DNA of 64,000 nt from contig NZ_VTHK01000040.1 of assembly GCF_009765355.1 (NCBI RefSeq), forward strand, positions 1 through 64,000, in the 5' to 3' direction. This document shows positions 56,639 through 64,000 of the stretch, in pieces; position 1 is the stretch's first letter; each line of letters begins with the position of its first letter. The translations under genes were made by a program, and so were the position numbers. The DNA comes from Amycolatopsis anabasis. GTDB taxonomy: Bacteria > Actinomycetota > Actinomycetes > Mycobacteriales > Pseudonocardiaceae. The notes beneath the pieces were generated by a model. The model ran no database searches. It was not told the DNA's origin and was given only the letters and a program-made list of their open reading frames with translations.

Positions 56639-57756
56639 CGATCGGCCCCGAGGGTCAGTTCGCCGGAGATCTTCCCGGCGAACTGGTTCGCGTGCTGCGC
56701 GATCGCGGCCCGCAGCCGGTGCAGCGGCAGCGGCCGTTCGCGGGTGACCAGCCGGCTGATCCGGCCGGACAGGCCGACGAACGGCGGGCGATCGCGCATC
56801 GCGCGCAACCCCTTGACCACGCGGTCCCCGGTTTCGGCCAGGGTCGTCTCGGACACCGCGGGCTGCACCATGAGGAATTCGTTCTTCGTCAGCCGCACCG
56901 CCCGGTCCACCGGCCGCAGATCGGCGCGCAGGAGCCCGGCGACGTTGTGCTCGACGTGCAGGCCGATCCGCTGGCCGTGCTCCTCGGCCACCCGGCTCAG
57001 CTCCTCGATCCGGACCAGCGTCAGCCCGACCGGCAGGGTGCCGGGCGCCGTGCGGCCCAGCCAGGTCCGCAGCGAATCCAGCGTGTAGAGGCCGGTCGAG
57101 GGATCGCGCCGCTCACCGCGCTCGTGCTCGGTTCGTTCGTGCAGCCGGGCCGAATCCAGCTGGTGGCGAACGAGATTCTCGGCGAGATCGCGCATCGCGG
57201 CTTCGGCCCGCAGTTCGACCTCGACCGCGGGCGCGCCGTGCGCCCCGCCGAGCACCGCGTCGACGGCCGCGCGGACCGGCGGGGGCATCCGCTCGCCGAA
57301 CGCGTCGCGCAGTCGCGCCGCCTCGGCGTAGGCCTCCTCCCGGCGGAATCCCCACCGGCCGTGGAACACGCGGCCGGGTTCCGGGGCGAGTTCCTGGCCC
57401 TCGACCTGGTCGAGATCCTGCGCGACCACGAATGCCCCGAACGCCCGCGTCAGCACGACCACCGACCATTCCCGGGCGAGTTCCTCGTCGGGGCGCAGCA
57501 GGATCGGGGTGACGCCCGGCGGCAGGTCCGGCCGCGTGCGTTCCACCACGCCCACCAGGGTCGCCTGGGCCCGCTGCGCGATCTCGGCGTAGACCTCGCG
57601 TTCCTTTTCGAAGTAGGGCAGCCGCTGGAAGAGCGCCATGACGACCGCCGGTTCGCCGGACCGCGTCATCGCGGCCCGCTCGACGGCATGCGATACCACC
57701 ACGAGGAGCCGTTTGGTGAGCAATCCGGCACGGGCGGATGAATCCACGATGGTCAT
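56635..57756 (-). CDS. DICT sensory protein with a degenerate GGDEF domain
   Basis: A 373-residue cytoplasmic protein. Residues about 15-190 match the DICT domain (TKRLLVVVSHAVERAAMTRS, PAVVMALFQRLPYFEKEREV, RPGRVFHGRWGF-like). Residues about 210-370 resemble a GGDEF fold (DPSTGLYTLDSLRTWLGR and LTLVRIEELSRVAEEHG), but the active-site loop reads LTKNEFLM instead of GGDEF, so it is probably not an active diguanylate cyclase. The ATG at 57756 has GGGAGAAG upstream. A light, redox or ligand sensor role is inferred from the domain name only. Confidence 0.8.
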   Translation of the reverse strand: MTIVDSSARAGLLTKRLLVVVSHAVERAAMTRSGEPAVVMALFQRLPYFEKEREVYAEIAQRAQATLVGVVERTRPDLPPGVTPILLRPDEELAREWSVVVLTRAFGAFVVAQDLDQVEGQELAPEPGRVFHGRWGFRREEAYAEAARLRDAFGERMPPPVRAAVDAVLGGAHGAPAVEVELRAEAAMRDLAENLVRHQLDSARLHERTEHERGERRDPSTGLYTLDSLRTWLGRTAPGTLPVGLTLVRIEELSRVAEEHGQRIGLHVEHNVAGLLRADLRPVDRAVRLTKNEFLMVQPAVSETTLAETGDRVVKGLRAMRDRPPFVGLSGRISRLVTRERPLPLHRLRAAIAQHANQFAGKISGELTLGADR

Positions 57757-58069
57757 GCGGACTTCTCCCGGAAATAAGCATTGATCGCGGGCACAGGTAA
57801 CCACACGGCATACATTTCCCAATCGGGTGACTCGAGTTTCGCCAATGTACGCATGATCAATTTCGGGACGCGCGAGCTTCCTCCCCCACGCGGGCGAGCG
57901 GACGCCCCTCCGGCGCCCCTGGCAGCGGCGAGCCACGACCACAATCACTCTTTCGGTGAATTCTTCCAGCGCCGCACTCCCCTATGCTTTGCGCACTCAG
58001 TGACGAAAACCGCGTGCGCCCACCGCTCGCTCAGCCATCCGGCTGGCGATCGATCCGCCACCCGACCCC
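57757..58069. other. 313-base divergent intergenic region
   Basis: No gene is seen. It must contain the divergent promoters of the DICT gene and the second DUF574-type methyltransferase. A TATGCT element at about 57983 is -10-like for the plus strand. A patch near 57781-57875 is less G+C-rich than its surroundings. Confidence 0.4.
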
Positions 58070-58921
58070 GTGGAGCCCGGCTTGCCGAACAGTTTCATCG
58101 CTCCGCCCGAACGCCAGGTCGTCGAGATCGACACGGACAAGGCGAGCTTCGTCCGTCTCTACGACGCCTTCCTCGGCGGCAAGGACAACTACGCGGTGGA
58201 CCGGGCGCTCTGCCGGCAGGTGACCGAACTGGCGGCGGAGGCTCCCGCGGCCATCCGGCAGTTGCACAACTGGCTGCTGCGCGCCCTGCGCTTCCTGGCC
58301 CGCGACGTCGGCCTCGACCAGTACCTGCACCTCGGCATCGGGCTCCCGCACCGGGAGAACACCCACCACATCGCCCAGCGCCTGCGGCCGGGCACCTCCG
58401 TCGTCTACGTGGACAGCGACCCGATGATCCTGGCGCAGGCCCGGGCGCTGCTCGCCGAGAACTACGGCGTGTACGTGGCCGAGGGAGACATCGCCGATCC
58501 GGTCGGGGTGCTCAGCGATCCTTCGGTCACCGATCACCTCGACTTCACCCGGCCGATCGGGGTGATCCTGCACAGCAGCATGCATTACATCCCGGACGCG
58601 GCCGGACCGCACGAGGCCGTGGCCCGGTACGTCGACGCGCTCGCGCCGGGTTCCTGCATCGCGTTGTCGCACCTGCACGACCCCGGCGACGGCGGCACGG
58701 CCGAGGAACTGGCCACCGAACTCGAGCGGCGGCTGTACCTGGCCACCGAACACGGCTGCCGGTTCCGCCGCCGCGAGGCCATCGAACGGTTCTTCGACGG
58801 CCTCGAGCTGTTCGACCCGGGTGTCGTCCCGGTGCGGGACTGGTGGCCGGAGGGCCCCCGCCTCGAGCCGCTGGCCGACGCCGACCGGATCATGGTCGGC
58901 GGGGTCGCCCGCAAGCCCTGA
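58070..58921 (+). CDS. SAM-dependent methyltransferase, DUF574/Methyltransf_19 family (second copy)
   Basis: A 283-residue homologue of the protein at 35364, sharing the layout DKASFVRLYDAFLGGKDNYA, YLHLGIGLPHRENTHHIAQ and VVYVDSDPMILAQARALL. The canonical SAM loop DIGxGxP is altered to LGIGLPH here. It starts at a GTG (58070); a TTG five codons later is also possible. It is monocistronic and followed by a secreted nuclease gene. The substrate is unknown; divergence from the other copy suggests separate roles. Confidence 0.88.
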   Translation: MEPGLPNSFIAPPERQVVEIDTDKASFVRLYDAFLGGKDNYAVDRALCRQVTELAAEAPAAIRQLHNWLLRALRFLARDVGLDQYLHLGIGLPHRENTHHIAQRLRPGTSVVYVDSDPMILAQARALLAENYGVYVAEGDIADPVGVLSDPSVTDHLDFTRPIGVILHSSMHYIPDAAGPHEAVARYVDALAPGSCIALSHLHDPGDGGTAEELATELERRLYLATEHGCRFRRREAIERFFDGLELFDPGVVPVRDWWPEGPRLEPLADADRIMVGGVARKP

Positions 58922-59030
58922 CGGGCGTGATCGGAGAACTCCACCGACCCCTCGGTGTCGTTGCCGTTTTCCGTGCCGCTCGCGTGAGAGACTCCCCGCT
59001 GCCGGTCCGTCGCGAGCGAAACGAGGTTCG

Positions 59031-59657
59031 ATGCCTTCTTGGGGGATCAGGGCGGCGCTGCTGAGCTGCGCGATCGTGGTGTCCGGGTGCGCGGTCTCGG
59101 GAGCCGAGGGGCCGCCCGCGGCACCGGGTTCCGGGGACGCCCAGCACCAGCTCGCCGAGCTGACCGTGGCGCCACGGGGATCCATGGCCGGCTACTCGCG
59201 GGAGAAGTACCCGCACTGGAGCGAACAGGGCCAGCACTGCAACACCCGCGAGACGGTGCTCAAACGCGATGGCAAGGATGTGCGCGCGGGTTCCGACTGC
59301 TCTCCCACGTCCGGCACGTGGACCAGCCCGTACGACGGGGAAACCTGGACCAAACCGTCCGATGTGGACATTGATCATATGGTCCCGCTCGCGCAGAGCT
59401 GGGTCAGCGGCGCGAGTTCGTGGCGCCAGGAACGCCGCCAGGAGTTCGCGAACGATCTGGTCCGGCCGCAGTTGCACGTGGTGACCGACAACGTGAACCA
59501 GGAGAAGTCGGACAAGGCGCCGGACCAGTGGAAACCCCCGCTGGTGTCGTACTGGTGCCGCTACGCGACCGACTGGATCCAGGTCAAGCACTACTACCGG
59601 CTGTCGATCACCGACGCCGAGAAGAAGGCGCTCACCGACATGCTCCGGCGCTGCTGA
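59031..59657 (+). CDS. Secreted HNH-family nuclease lipoprotein (DUF1524-like)
   Basis: A 208-residue precursor with a lipoprotein signal ending in IVVSGC, C19 being the lipid site. The nuclease core has CNTRETVLKRDGKDV, DVDIDHMVPLAQSWVSGASS with the catalytic DH, and ANDLVRPQLHVVTDNVNQEK SDKAPDQW, the typical HNH/DUF1524 layout. It should degrade extracellular DNA or RNA at the cell surface for phosphate or nucleotides. A small array of 21-bp repeats follows its stop. Confidence 0.87.
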   Translation: MPSWGIRAALLSCAIVVSGCAVSGAEGPPAAPGSGDAQHQLAELTVAPRGSMAGYSREKYPHWSEQGQHCNTRETVLKRDGKDVRAGSDCSPTSGTWTSPYDGETWTKPSDVDIDHMVPLAQSWVSGASSWRQERRQEFANDLVRPQLHVVTDNVNQEKSDKAPDQWKPPLVSYWCRYATDWIQVKHYYRLSITDAEKKALTDMLRRC

Positions 59658-59687
59658 ACCGAGCCGCTCCATTCCAGCCCCGCCGCC

Positions 59688-59849
59688 GCGAGTCGCACAC
59701 TCAGGCACGCGAGTTACACGTTCGGGCACGCGAGTTGCACACTCAGGGACGCGAGTTGTCCGTGTGGGACCCCGCGAGGTGGTCCCGAGTGTGTAATTCG
59801 CTTGCCTGAGTGTGTATTTCACTTGCCCGAGCGTGAAACTCGGCGACGG
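59688..59849. repeat. Seven-unit 21-bp repeat array in two orientations
   Basis: Four units starting GCGAG at 59688, 59709, 59730 and 59751 (for example GCGAGTTACACGTTCGGGCA) are exactly 21 bp apart. Three inverted units follow at 59787, 59808 and 59829, starting GAGTGTG or GAGCGTG and including AATTCGCTTGCCT. The set is a large inverted structure between two convergent genes. The unit is the reverse complement of the one at 9973-10071 (GAACGTGCAACTCGCTTGCC). Confidence 0.8.
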
Positions 59850-59866
59850 GGATGCGGGGTGGGTGG

Positions 59867-60895
59867 TTATGGGGGCCAGGTGGTGTGGGCGCCTCGGGTC
59901 AGGCGGGGGAGGTCGCCCACGCCGCCACCGGGGCTCGGGCGGACCAGACCGGCGCGGACGGCGACGCCGGCGGCTTCGCCTCGAGAAGAACAGTCCAGTT
60001 TGGACAGCAGGCGTTCCACGTAGGTTTCCACGGTCCGGCGGCTGACCACGAGTTCGTCGGCGATCGCCTGGTTGCTCAGGCCGGCGACGATGCCGGTGGC
60101 GACTTCGACTTCGCGGCCGGTGAGGCCCAGTTCGTTGGCGAACGGGGTGCTGGCCACCACCACCCCGGTCCGGTTGGTGTCCACGATGTGCAGCAGCATC
60201 GCTCGATGCCACCCGATATCACCCGGCCACAGGAAAGCCAGCGAGCCCACCGAAAGCCGCCGGAAGGCCACCGCCAGTTCGACGATCCGGGGATCATCGG
60301 CGAGCGGGCTGGGGTGGCGGCCGGTGAGCGCGAGCGGTTCCCCGCCGGGCACGATCCGGCTCGCCGTCCATTCGGGGCCGAACCACGCGTCCAGCGGCGG
60401 GCAGCGCAACGGGTCCACCCGGCGGGCGAGCGCGGGGCCCACCTGGGCGACGAACTCCCGCGCCTCTTCGTCGAACGCCCGCCGCACCGGGGCGTTCAGG
60501 TGCAGCATGCCGACCCGGCGGCCGTCCGCTCGTAGCGTCGCCGACAACCCGTCCTCGAACCCCGCGGGCCGCAACATTTCCCGGTAATGCGGCGACGCCC
60601 GGAAATGTTGCGGCATATCGTCCATCAGCAACGGTTTTCGCGACGCGAACAGCTGCACGCCCCACCGGGTCCGCGGCAGCCCCTCGGCCAGGTCCTGCGA
60701 GATCGACCTCCGGTAGCCGCGTTCGGCGACCACCACGAACCGGCGCGCGATCGGGTCCCAGCCGGTCACCTGCACCGCGCAGATCTCCGGGATCGCGTCG
60801 GCCAGTGCCGCGAACATCTCCTCCCATTCGACCTCGGCGGCGGTGCCCATGGCGTAACCGATCCGCACAGCGGCGGCCACGCTCGAAGGCTCCAT
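59867..60895 (-). CDS. LuxR family transcriptional regulator with a GAF-like N-terminus
   Basis: A 342-residue regulator. The N-terminal 220 residues look like a GAF/sensor domain (EEMFAALADAIPEICAVQVT, GVQLFASRKPLLMDDMPQ). The C-terminal LuxR helix-turn-helix is LGLTGREVEVATGIVAGLSN QAIADELVVSRRTVETYVERL. It is upstream of, and in the same direction as, nothing closely spaced; the downstream side carries the 21-bp array. It may control the adjacent aldo/keto reductase cluster, transcribed from 63-61 kb. Confidence 0.85.
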   Translation of the reverse strand: MEPSSVAAAVRIGYAMGTAAEVEWEEMFAALADAIPEICAVQVTGWDPIARRFVVVAERGYRRSISQDLAEGLPRTRWGVQLFASRKPLLMDDMPQHFRASPHYREMLRPAGFEDGLSATLRADGRRVGMLHLNAPVRRAFDEEAREFVAQVGPALARRVDPLRCPPLDAWFGPEWTASRIVPGGEPLALTGRHPSPLADDPRIVELAVAFRRLSVGSLAFLWPGDIGWHRAMLLHIVDTNRTGVVVASTPFANELGLTGREVEVATGIVAGLSNQAIADELVVSRRTVETYVERLLSKLDCSSRGEAAGVAVRAGLVRPSPGGGVGDLPRLTRGAHTTWPP

Positions 60896-60975
60896 CGCCG
60901 CTCCTCAGGGCATCCGCTGACACCGAGCAATTAATGGACTCGTGAACCTACCTCCCTACTAGAAAGTGGTCAAGG

Positions 60976-61947
60976 TCACCGGACACCGCTGGGATCCACC
61001 ACCTCGCGGTCCAGCCACAAATCCGCCACGGCAGCACGGATTTCCTCGCCACTACGCTCGAGTAGGTTCAGCGCGCCAATGTTTTCCTCCACCTGGGCCA
61101 ACCGGCTGGCGCCGAACAGCACCGTCGTCGTGGTCGGATGACCGAGGCAGAACGCGATCGCCAGCTGCGCGGGCGTGGCGTCGAACGACTTCGCGATCTC
61201 GCCGAGTTTCCTTGCCGCATCAGCGATTCCGCCCCGGATACCGCCCGGGTCCTTGCCGATCATCCGGTCCGGCCGGAGGTTTCCGGCGAGCATGCCGCCC
61301 TCCAGGACATCCGATGCCTCCAGCGTGATCCCGGTTTCGGCGACCAGTTTCCGGAACGGCTCACCGTCCGCAATGGACCGGCGGACCACGCTGTACTTGA
61401 GCTGGGCCAACTGCGGCCCGGGCACCCCCGCCGCCTCCGCCGCGAGGTACGCCGCGCGAATGTCGGCGCACGACCAGTTGTTCACGCCCCACCCGCCCAG
61501 CCTGCCCTCGTCGATCAGCGCGGCGAGGTCGCGGACCAGGCGCGGGAAATCTGGTCGCGAATCCACGATGTCACCGAGAATCGCGAAATCGGCGCGGTCG
61601 ACACCCACTCGGAGGAACAACTCGTCCAATTGTTCGCCGAAGGATTGGTCCGGATAGTTGTTCACCCACAACTTCGCCGAGAGCAGGAAGTCCGCACGGG
61701 CGAGCCCGGCCGCCTGCACGATCCGGCCGAAGAGCACATCGGTGAACGACTCCGGCACCGGTGTGCCGTCGATCGAGAACCCGCCGTAGTACCCGACGTC
61801 GAAGAAGTTGATCCCGTGGTCGACCGCGTACCGGATCATCGCCACGGCGTCGGCGAACCGCATGCGGTCGTAGGTGTGCCAGGACCCCAGGGACAGCACG
61901 GACACGTCCGGGCCCCGGGTGCCGATCCTGCGGTGCGGAACCTGCAT
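60976..61947 (-). CDS. Aldo/keto reductase-fold protein with altered active site
   Basis: A 323-residue TIM-barrel protein. Asp and Tyr (INFFDVGYYGGFS) and Lys (FLLSAKLWVNNY) of the AKR tetrad are present. The usual His in DLYQIH is replaced: the segment reads VDRADFAILGDIVDSRP, with Gly at that place. The cofactor end TTTVLFGASRLAQVEENIGA is normal. The ATG at 61947 has AAGGGAAGG upstream. It lies 11 bases from the alpha/beta hydrolase stop, so the two are co-transcribed. A shifted activity or a substrate-assisted mechanism is possible. Confidence 0.85.
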   Translation of the reverse strand: MQVPHRRIGTRGPDVSVLSLGSWHTYDRMRFADAVAMIRYAVDHGINFFDVGYYGGFSIDGTPVPESFTDVLFGRIVQAAGLARADFLLSAKLWVNNYPDQSFGEQLDELFLRVGVDRADFAILGDIVDSRPDFPRLVRDLAALIDEGRLGGWGVNNWSCADIRAAYLAAEAAGVPGPQLAQLKYSVVRRSIADGEPFRKLVAETGITLEASDVLEGGMLAGNLRPDRMIGKDPGGIRGGIADAARKLGEIAKSFDATPAQLAIAFCLGHPTTTTVLFGASRLAQVEENIGALNLLERSGEEIRAAVADLWLDREVVDPSGVR

Positions 61948-61958
61948 GTTCCTTCCCT

Positions 61959-62918
61959 TCACGTGGTTTGCGGGACGTGCCGCACGCCGAACGCCCGGCA
62001 CAGCGCGGCGGCCGCGCGGTCGTGCGCGACCGTCGCGATGCTGAGCTGATCGGTGAGCAGCGCGAAGAAACCGTGGATCTGCCCGTCGTAGCGCACGAGT
62101 TCGCAGGGCACCCCGGCCGACAGCAGCCGGTGCGCGTACTCCTCGCCCTCGTCGCGCAACGGGTCGTACTCGGCGGTCAGCACGAGTGCGGGTGGCAGCC
62201 CGGTGAGATCGGGCGCCAGCAGCGGCGCGAGGTACGGGTCCCGCAAGTCGGCGGGTTCGCGCGGGTACTGCTGGAAGAACCAGTCCATACTGGCTCGGCT
62301 CAGGAAGTAGCCCTCGCCGAAGTCCCGATAGGACGGTCGTTCGTCGCTCGGCGGCGCGGTCACCGGCGAGGCCAGCAACTGCAACGCGAGCGCGGGCCCG
62401 TTCTGGTCGCGCGCCATCAGCGCCGCCACGGTCGCGAGGTTGCCCCCCGCGCTCTCCCCGCCCACCGCGATCCGGCGCGGGTCCACGCCGAGTTCGCTGC
62501 CGTGCGCGGCGACCCAGCACACCGCGGCATAGGCGTCCTCGGCGGCCGCCGGGAACCGGTGTTCGGGAGCCAGCCGGTAGTCCACCGAGACCACGACCGC
62601 GCCCGCCCGGCGGCACAGCGCCCGGCAGGTGGCCTCGTTCTCGTCCAGCGAGCCGATCACCCAGCCACCGCCGTGGAACCACACCAGCGCGGGAAACGGT
62701 CCCGCGCCCGCGGGCTGGTAGACCCGGATCCACAGTTCCCCGCCCGGTCCCGGAATCGCCTGCTCGAACCGGTTCCCGACCGGCTCGGCATTGTCCGGCA
62801 GCCGCCAGGTCCGCGCGAACTGCTCGCGCATTTCCGCCGGGGTCAACTCGCCCGGTTCCATCGCCCCGGCCGCCGCACTGGCGGCGATCACCGCCTGCGC
62901 TTCAGGATGCAGCACCAT
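61959..62918 (-). CDS. Alpha/beta hydrolase, hormone-sensitive-lipase-like esterase
   Basis: A 319-residue enzyme. The oxyanion motif is ALVWFHGGGWVIGSLDE and the nucleophile Ser is in AVGGESAGGNLATVAAL. The acid Asp lies in ALVLTAEYDPLRDEGEEY and His in YDGQIHGFFALLTD. It hydrolyses short-chain esters or amide-like bonds in the cytoplasm. It is placed between a dimethylformamidase-like gene (11 bases upstream) and the aldo/keto reductase, so it is in a three-gene transcript. Confidence 0.9.
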   Translation of the reverse strand: MVLHPEAQAVIAASAAAGAMEPGELTPAEMREQFARTWRLPDNAEPVGNRFEQAIPGPGGELWIRVYQPAGAGPFPALVWFHGGGWVIGSLDENEATCRALCRRAGAVVVSVDYRLAPEHRFPAAAEDAYAAVCWVAAHGSELGVDPRRIAVGGESAGGNLATVAALMARDQNGPALALQLLASPVTAPPSDERPSYRDFGEGYFLSRASMDWFFQQYPREPADLRDPYLAPLLAPDLTGLPPALVLTAEYDPLRDEGEEYAHRLLSAGVPCELVRYDGQIHGFFALLTDQLSIATVAHDRAAAALCRAFGVRHVPQTT

Positions 62919-62929
62919 CGAAGCCCCTC

Positions 62930-64000
62930 TCATTCGCAGAACCAGCGCAGGACGTTCGCGGTCACCCGCGACACGTCGTTGTCGTCCCCGTTGTGCGACA
63001 AGGCCCCGCACCAGCCGATCGAACCGGTGGCGAACACCGTGCCCCCGCCCGCGGTCTCCAGCAGGGTCAGATCGGCGCGGCGGTGGTCGACCGGATCGGC
63101 GTGCGGATGCGGGAACGCCGGACCGGTGTGGGCGGACATGTACTGCTCGCCGAGCATCGCCCGCCCGAGCAGCCGGACGTCCGGTGGCGACCCCAGCAGC
63201 GGATCGACCCCGTCGGTCTCGAAGGACGCGGCGCCGTCCAGCACCGAGCCGAAGGGACCGAGCGGGGAGGCGACGTCCACCCCGGCGAAGATCCGTTCGG
63301 ACACCCCGTCCCCGGCGCCGATCAGGAGCGTGTAGGACGTGCCGGTGGTCATCCCGGCGGCGGTCGAACCGATCCCGAACAACCGGTGCGCCGACCGGCC
63401 CCGTTCGGCCCACAGCCCGCCCGGTTCCCCGGTGCACGCCAGGTGCCCCTCCCCCGGTTCGCTTTCCCAGGTCCGCACGCCCGAGTACCCGCGACGCAGT
63501 TCGGCCGCGTGGCGGCGCGCCGGATCGATCGCGGTGACCCAGTACGCGCCGTTGCCCCCGAGGTAACCGAACTTCCCGCCCCTGTCGAGATGCGTGGCGA
63601 CCGCGTCCAGCATCGCACCGGTCCAGTACTCCGGATGGCTCCCGGTGATCACCGCGTGGTACCCGGCCAGCGCCTCGGCGCCCTCGGCGTCGAGATCGTG
63701 ATCGGTGAGCACGTCGAACGCGAATCCCCGCCGCTCCAGCCAGCCGATCAGCGCCACGTCCTCGCTGTACTGGTGCGGTCCGCTGACGTACCGGAAGAGG
63801 TGGTCGTCGCGCATGCCCAGCAGCGGGCGCAGCGCGGACACCGCGCACACCCCGCTGCCGTCGGCGTGCCGGTCGTACAGGCTGTGCAAGTTGTTGTCCC
63901 GGGCGAACTTCGCCGCCACCTCCCGGGGATCCTCCGGCCGGACCGGCTGCCGCAGGTGGTCGAGCGCGTAGGCGAGGTAGCTCAGCGTCGGCACGAGCAG
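62930..64000 (-). CDS. N,N-dimethylformamidase beta-subunit-like protein, partial
   Basis: The last 357 codons of a gene whose start lies beyond the window end; the frame stays open to base 64000. The visible part shows LLVPTLSYLAYALDHLR, the flavodoxin-like HAVITGSHPEYWTGAMLDAV and FGYLGGNGAYWVTAIDPARR, and GGTVFATGSIGWCGALSHNG. These match the C-terminal region of N,N-dimethylformamidase large subunits (DMFA2 C-terminal family). Related proteins hydrolyse amides. The apparent GTG at 63994 is internal. It is followed by an esterase and an AKR, suggesting catabolism of an amide. Confidence 0.75.
   Translation of the reverse strand: MLVPTLSYLAYALDHLRQPVRPEDPREVAAKFARDNNLHSLYDRHADGSGVCAVSALRPLLGMRDDHLFRYVSGPHQYSEDVALIGWLERRGFAFDVLTDHDLDAEGAEALAGYHAVITGSHPEYWTGAMLDAVATHLDRGGKFGYLGGNGAYWVTAIDPARRHAAELRRGYSGVRTWESEPGEGHLACTGEPGGLWAERGRSAHRLFGIGSTAAGMTTGTSYTLLIGAGDGVSERIFAGVDVASPLGPFGSVLDGAASFETDGVDPLLGSPPDVRLLGRAMLGEQYMSAHTGPAFPHPHADPVDHRRADLTLLETAGGGTVFATGSIGWCGALSHNGDDNDVSRVTANVLRWFCE

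Noticed and set aside
1..64000. tRNA, rRNA or riboswitch genes
   Set aside because: No cloverleaf-like sequence with a GTTCGA-type T-loop and matching stems, and no conserved riboswitch core, was recognised by eye. A covariance-model search would be decisive.

Overview
The window is about 70% G+C chromosomal DNA from a filamentous actinomycete. Amycolatopsis or a close Pseudonocardiaceae relative is the best guess (inference). It rests on strong third-position G/C bias, many GTG/TTG starts, ATGA/GTGA gene overlaps, EspG/EspC-type ESX genes, the actinomycete DUF574-type methyltransferases, DUF6292 and RGCVC small proteins, and a GH2 enzyme resembling the exo-beta-D-glucosaminidase CsxA known from Amycolatopsis orientalis. 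No rRNA, tRNA, CRISPR array, insertion sequence or phage gene was seen.

Layout. (1) 1-10.7 kb is a mosaic of small units: DUF2277; a PadR regulator with a tandem palindromic operator driving a dienoyl-CoA-reductase-like flavoenzyme and an NTF2-like protein; an aldo/keto reductase behind a MerR-type promoter; an ArsC-like protein; a membrane/MpaB-oxygenase fusion; and a decayed locus in which an intact C45 acyltransferase sits between a truncated PucR regulator and a truncated aldehyde dehydrogenase. (2) 10.7-29 kb is a glycan-utilisation region, all on the minus strand: solute-binding lipoprotein, two permeases, GH38, a six-hairpin-like protein, GH1 and an FAD oxidoreductase in one tightly overlapping operon; a LacI regulator; then MFS, GH84, a double metallo-beta-lactamase-fold protein and a clan GH-D-like hydrolase. 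Two near-identical 18-bp palindromes, one before the solute-binding protein and one before the MBL gene, suggest that the LacI protein controls both blocks. No ABC ATPase is present, so a shared MsiK-type ATPase encoded elsewhere is likely.

(3) 29-42 kb holds secreted and accessory genes: two trypsin-fold proteases, a universal stress protein, a CPBP protease, GH88, DinB, a methyltransferase, a ChaA-type antiporter, small DUF proteins, a GH29 fucosidase and a frameshifted secreted glycosidase-like gene. (4) 42-51 kb is an orphan type VII secretion substrate locus: EspG, a small helical protein, a helical protein with a collagen-like tail, EspC, a YbaB-like protein and a 1590-residue WXG100/DUF6531/RHS polymorphic toxin. 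The toxin has an unrecognised C-terminal module and no obvious co-directional immunity gene. (5) 51-64 kb holds DUF1062, a CsxA-like GH2, a methyltransferase, a GH64 beta-1,3-glucanase, a DICT/degenerate-GGDEF protein, a second DUF574-type methyltransferase, a secreted HNH nuclease, a LuxR regulator, an aldo/keto reductase without the usual catalytic His, an alpha/beta hydrolase and the 3' part of a dimethylformamidase-like gene that runs off the window.

Overall the window suits a soil saprophyte attacking amino-sugar, mannose, fucose and beta-glucan polymers, with an antibacterial toxin locus. Two intergenic arrays of the same 21-bp repeat, about 50 kb apart, are the most unusual non-coding signal.
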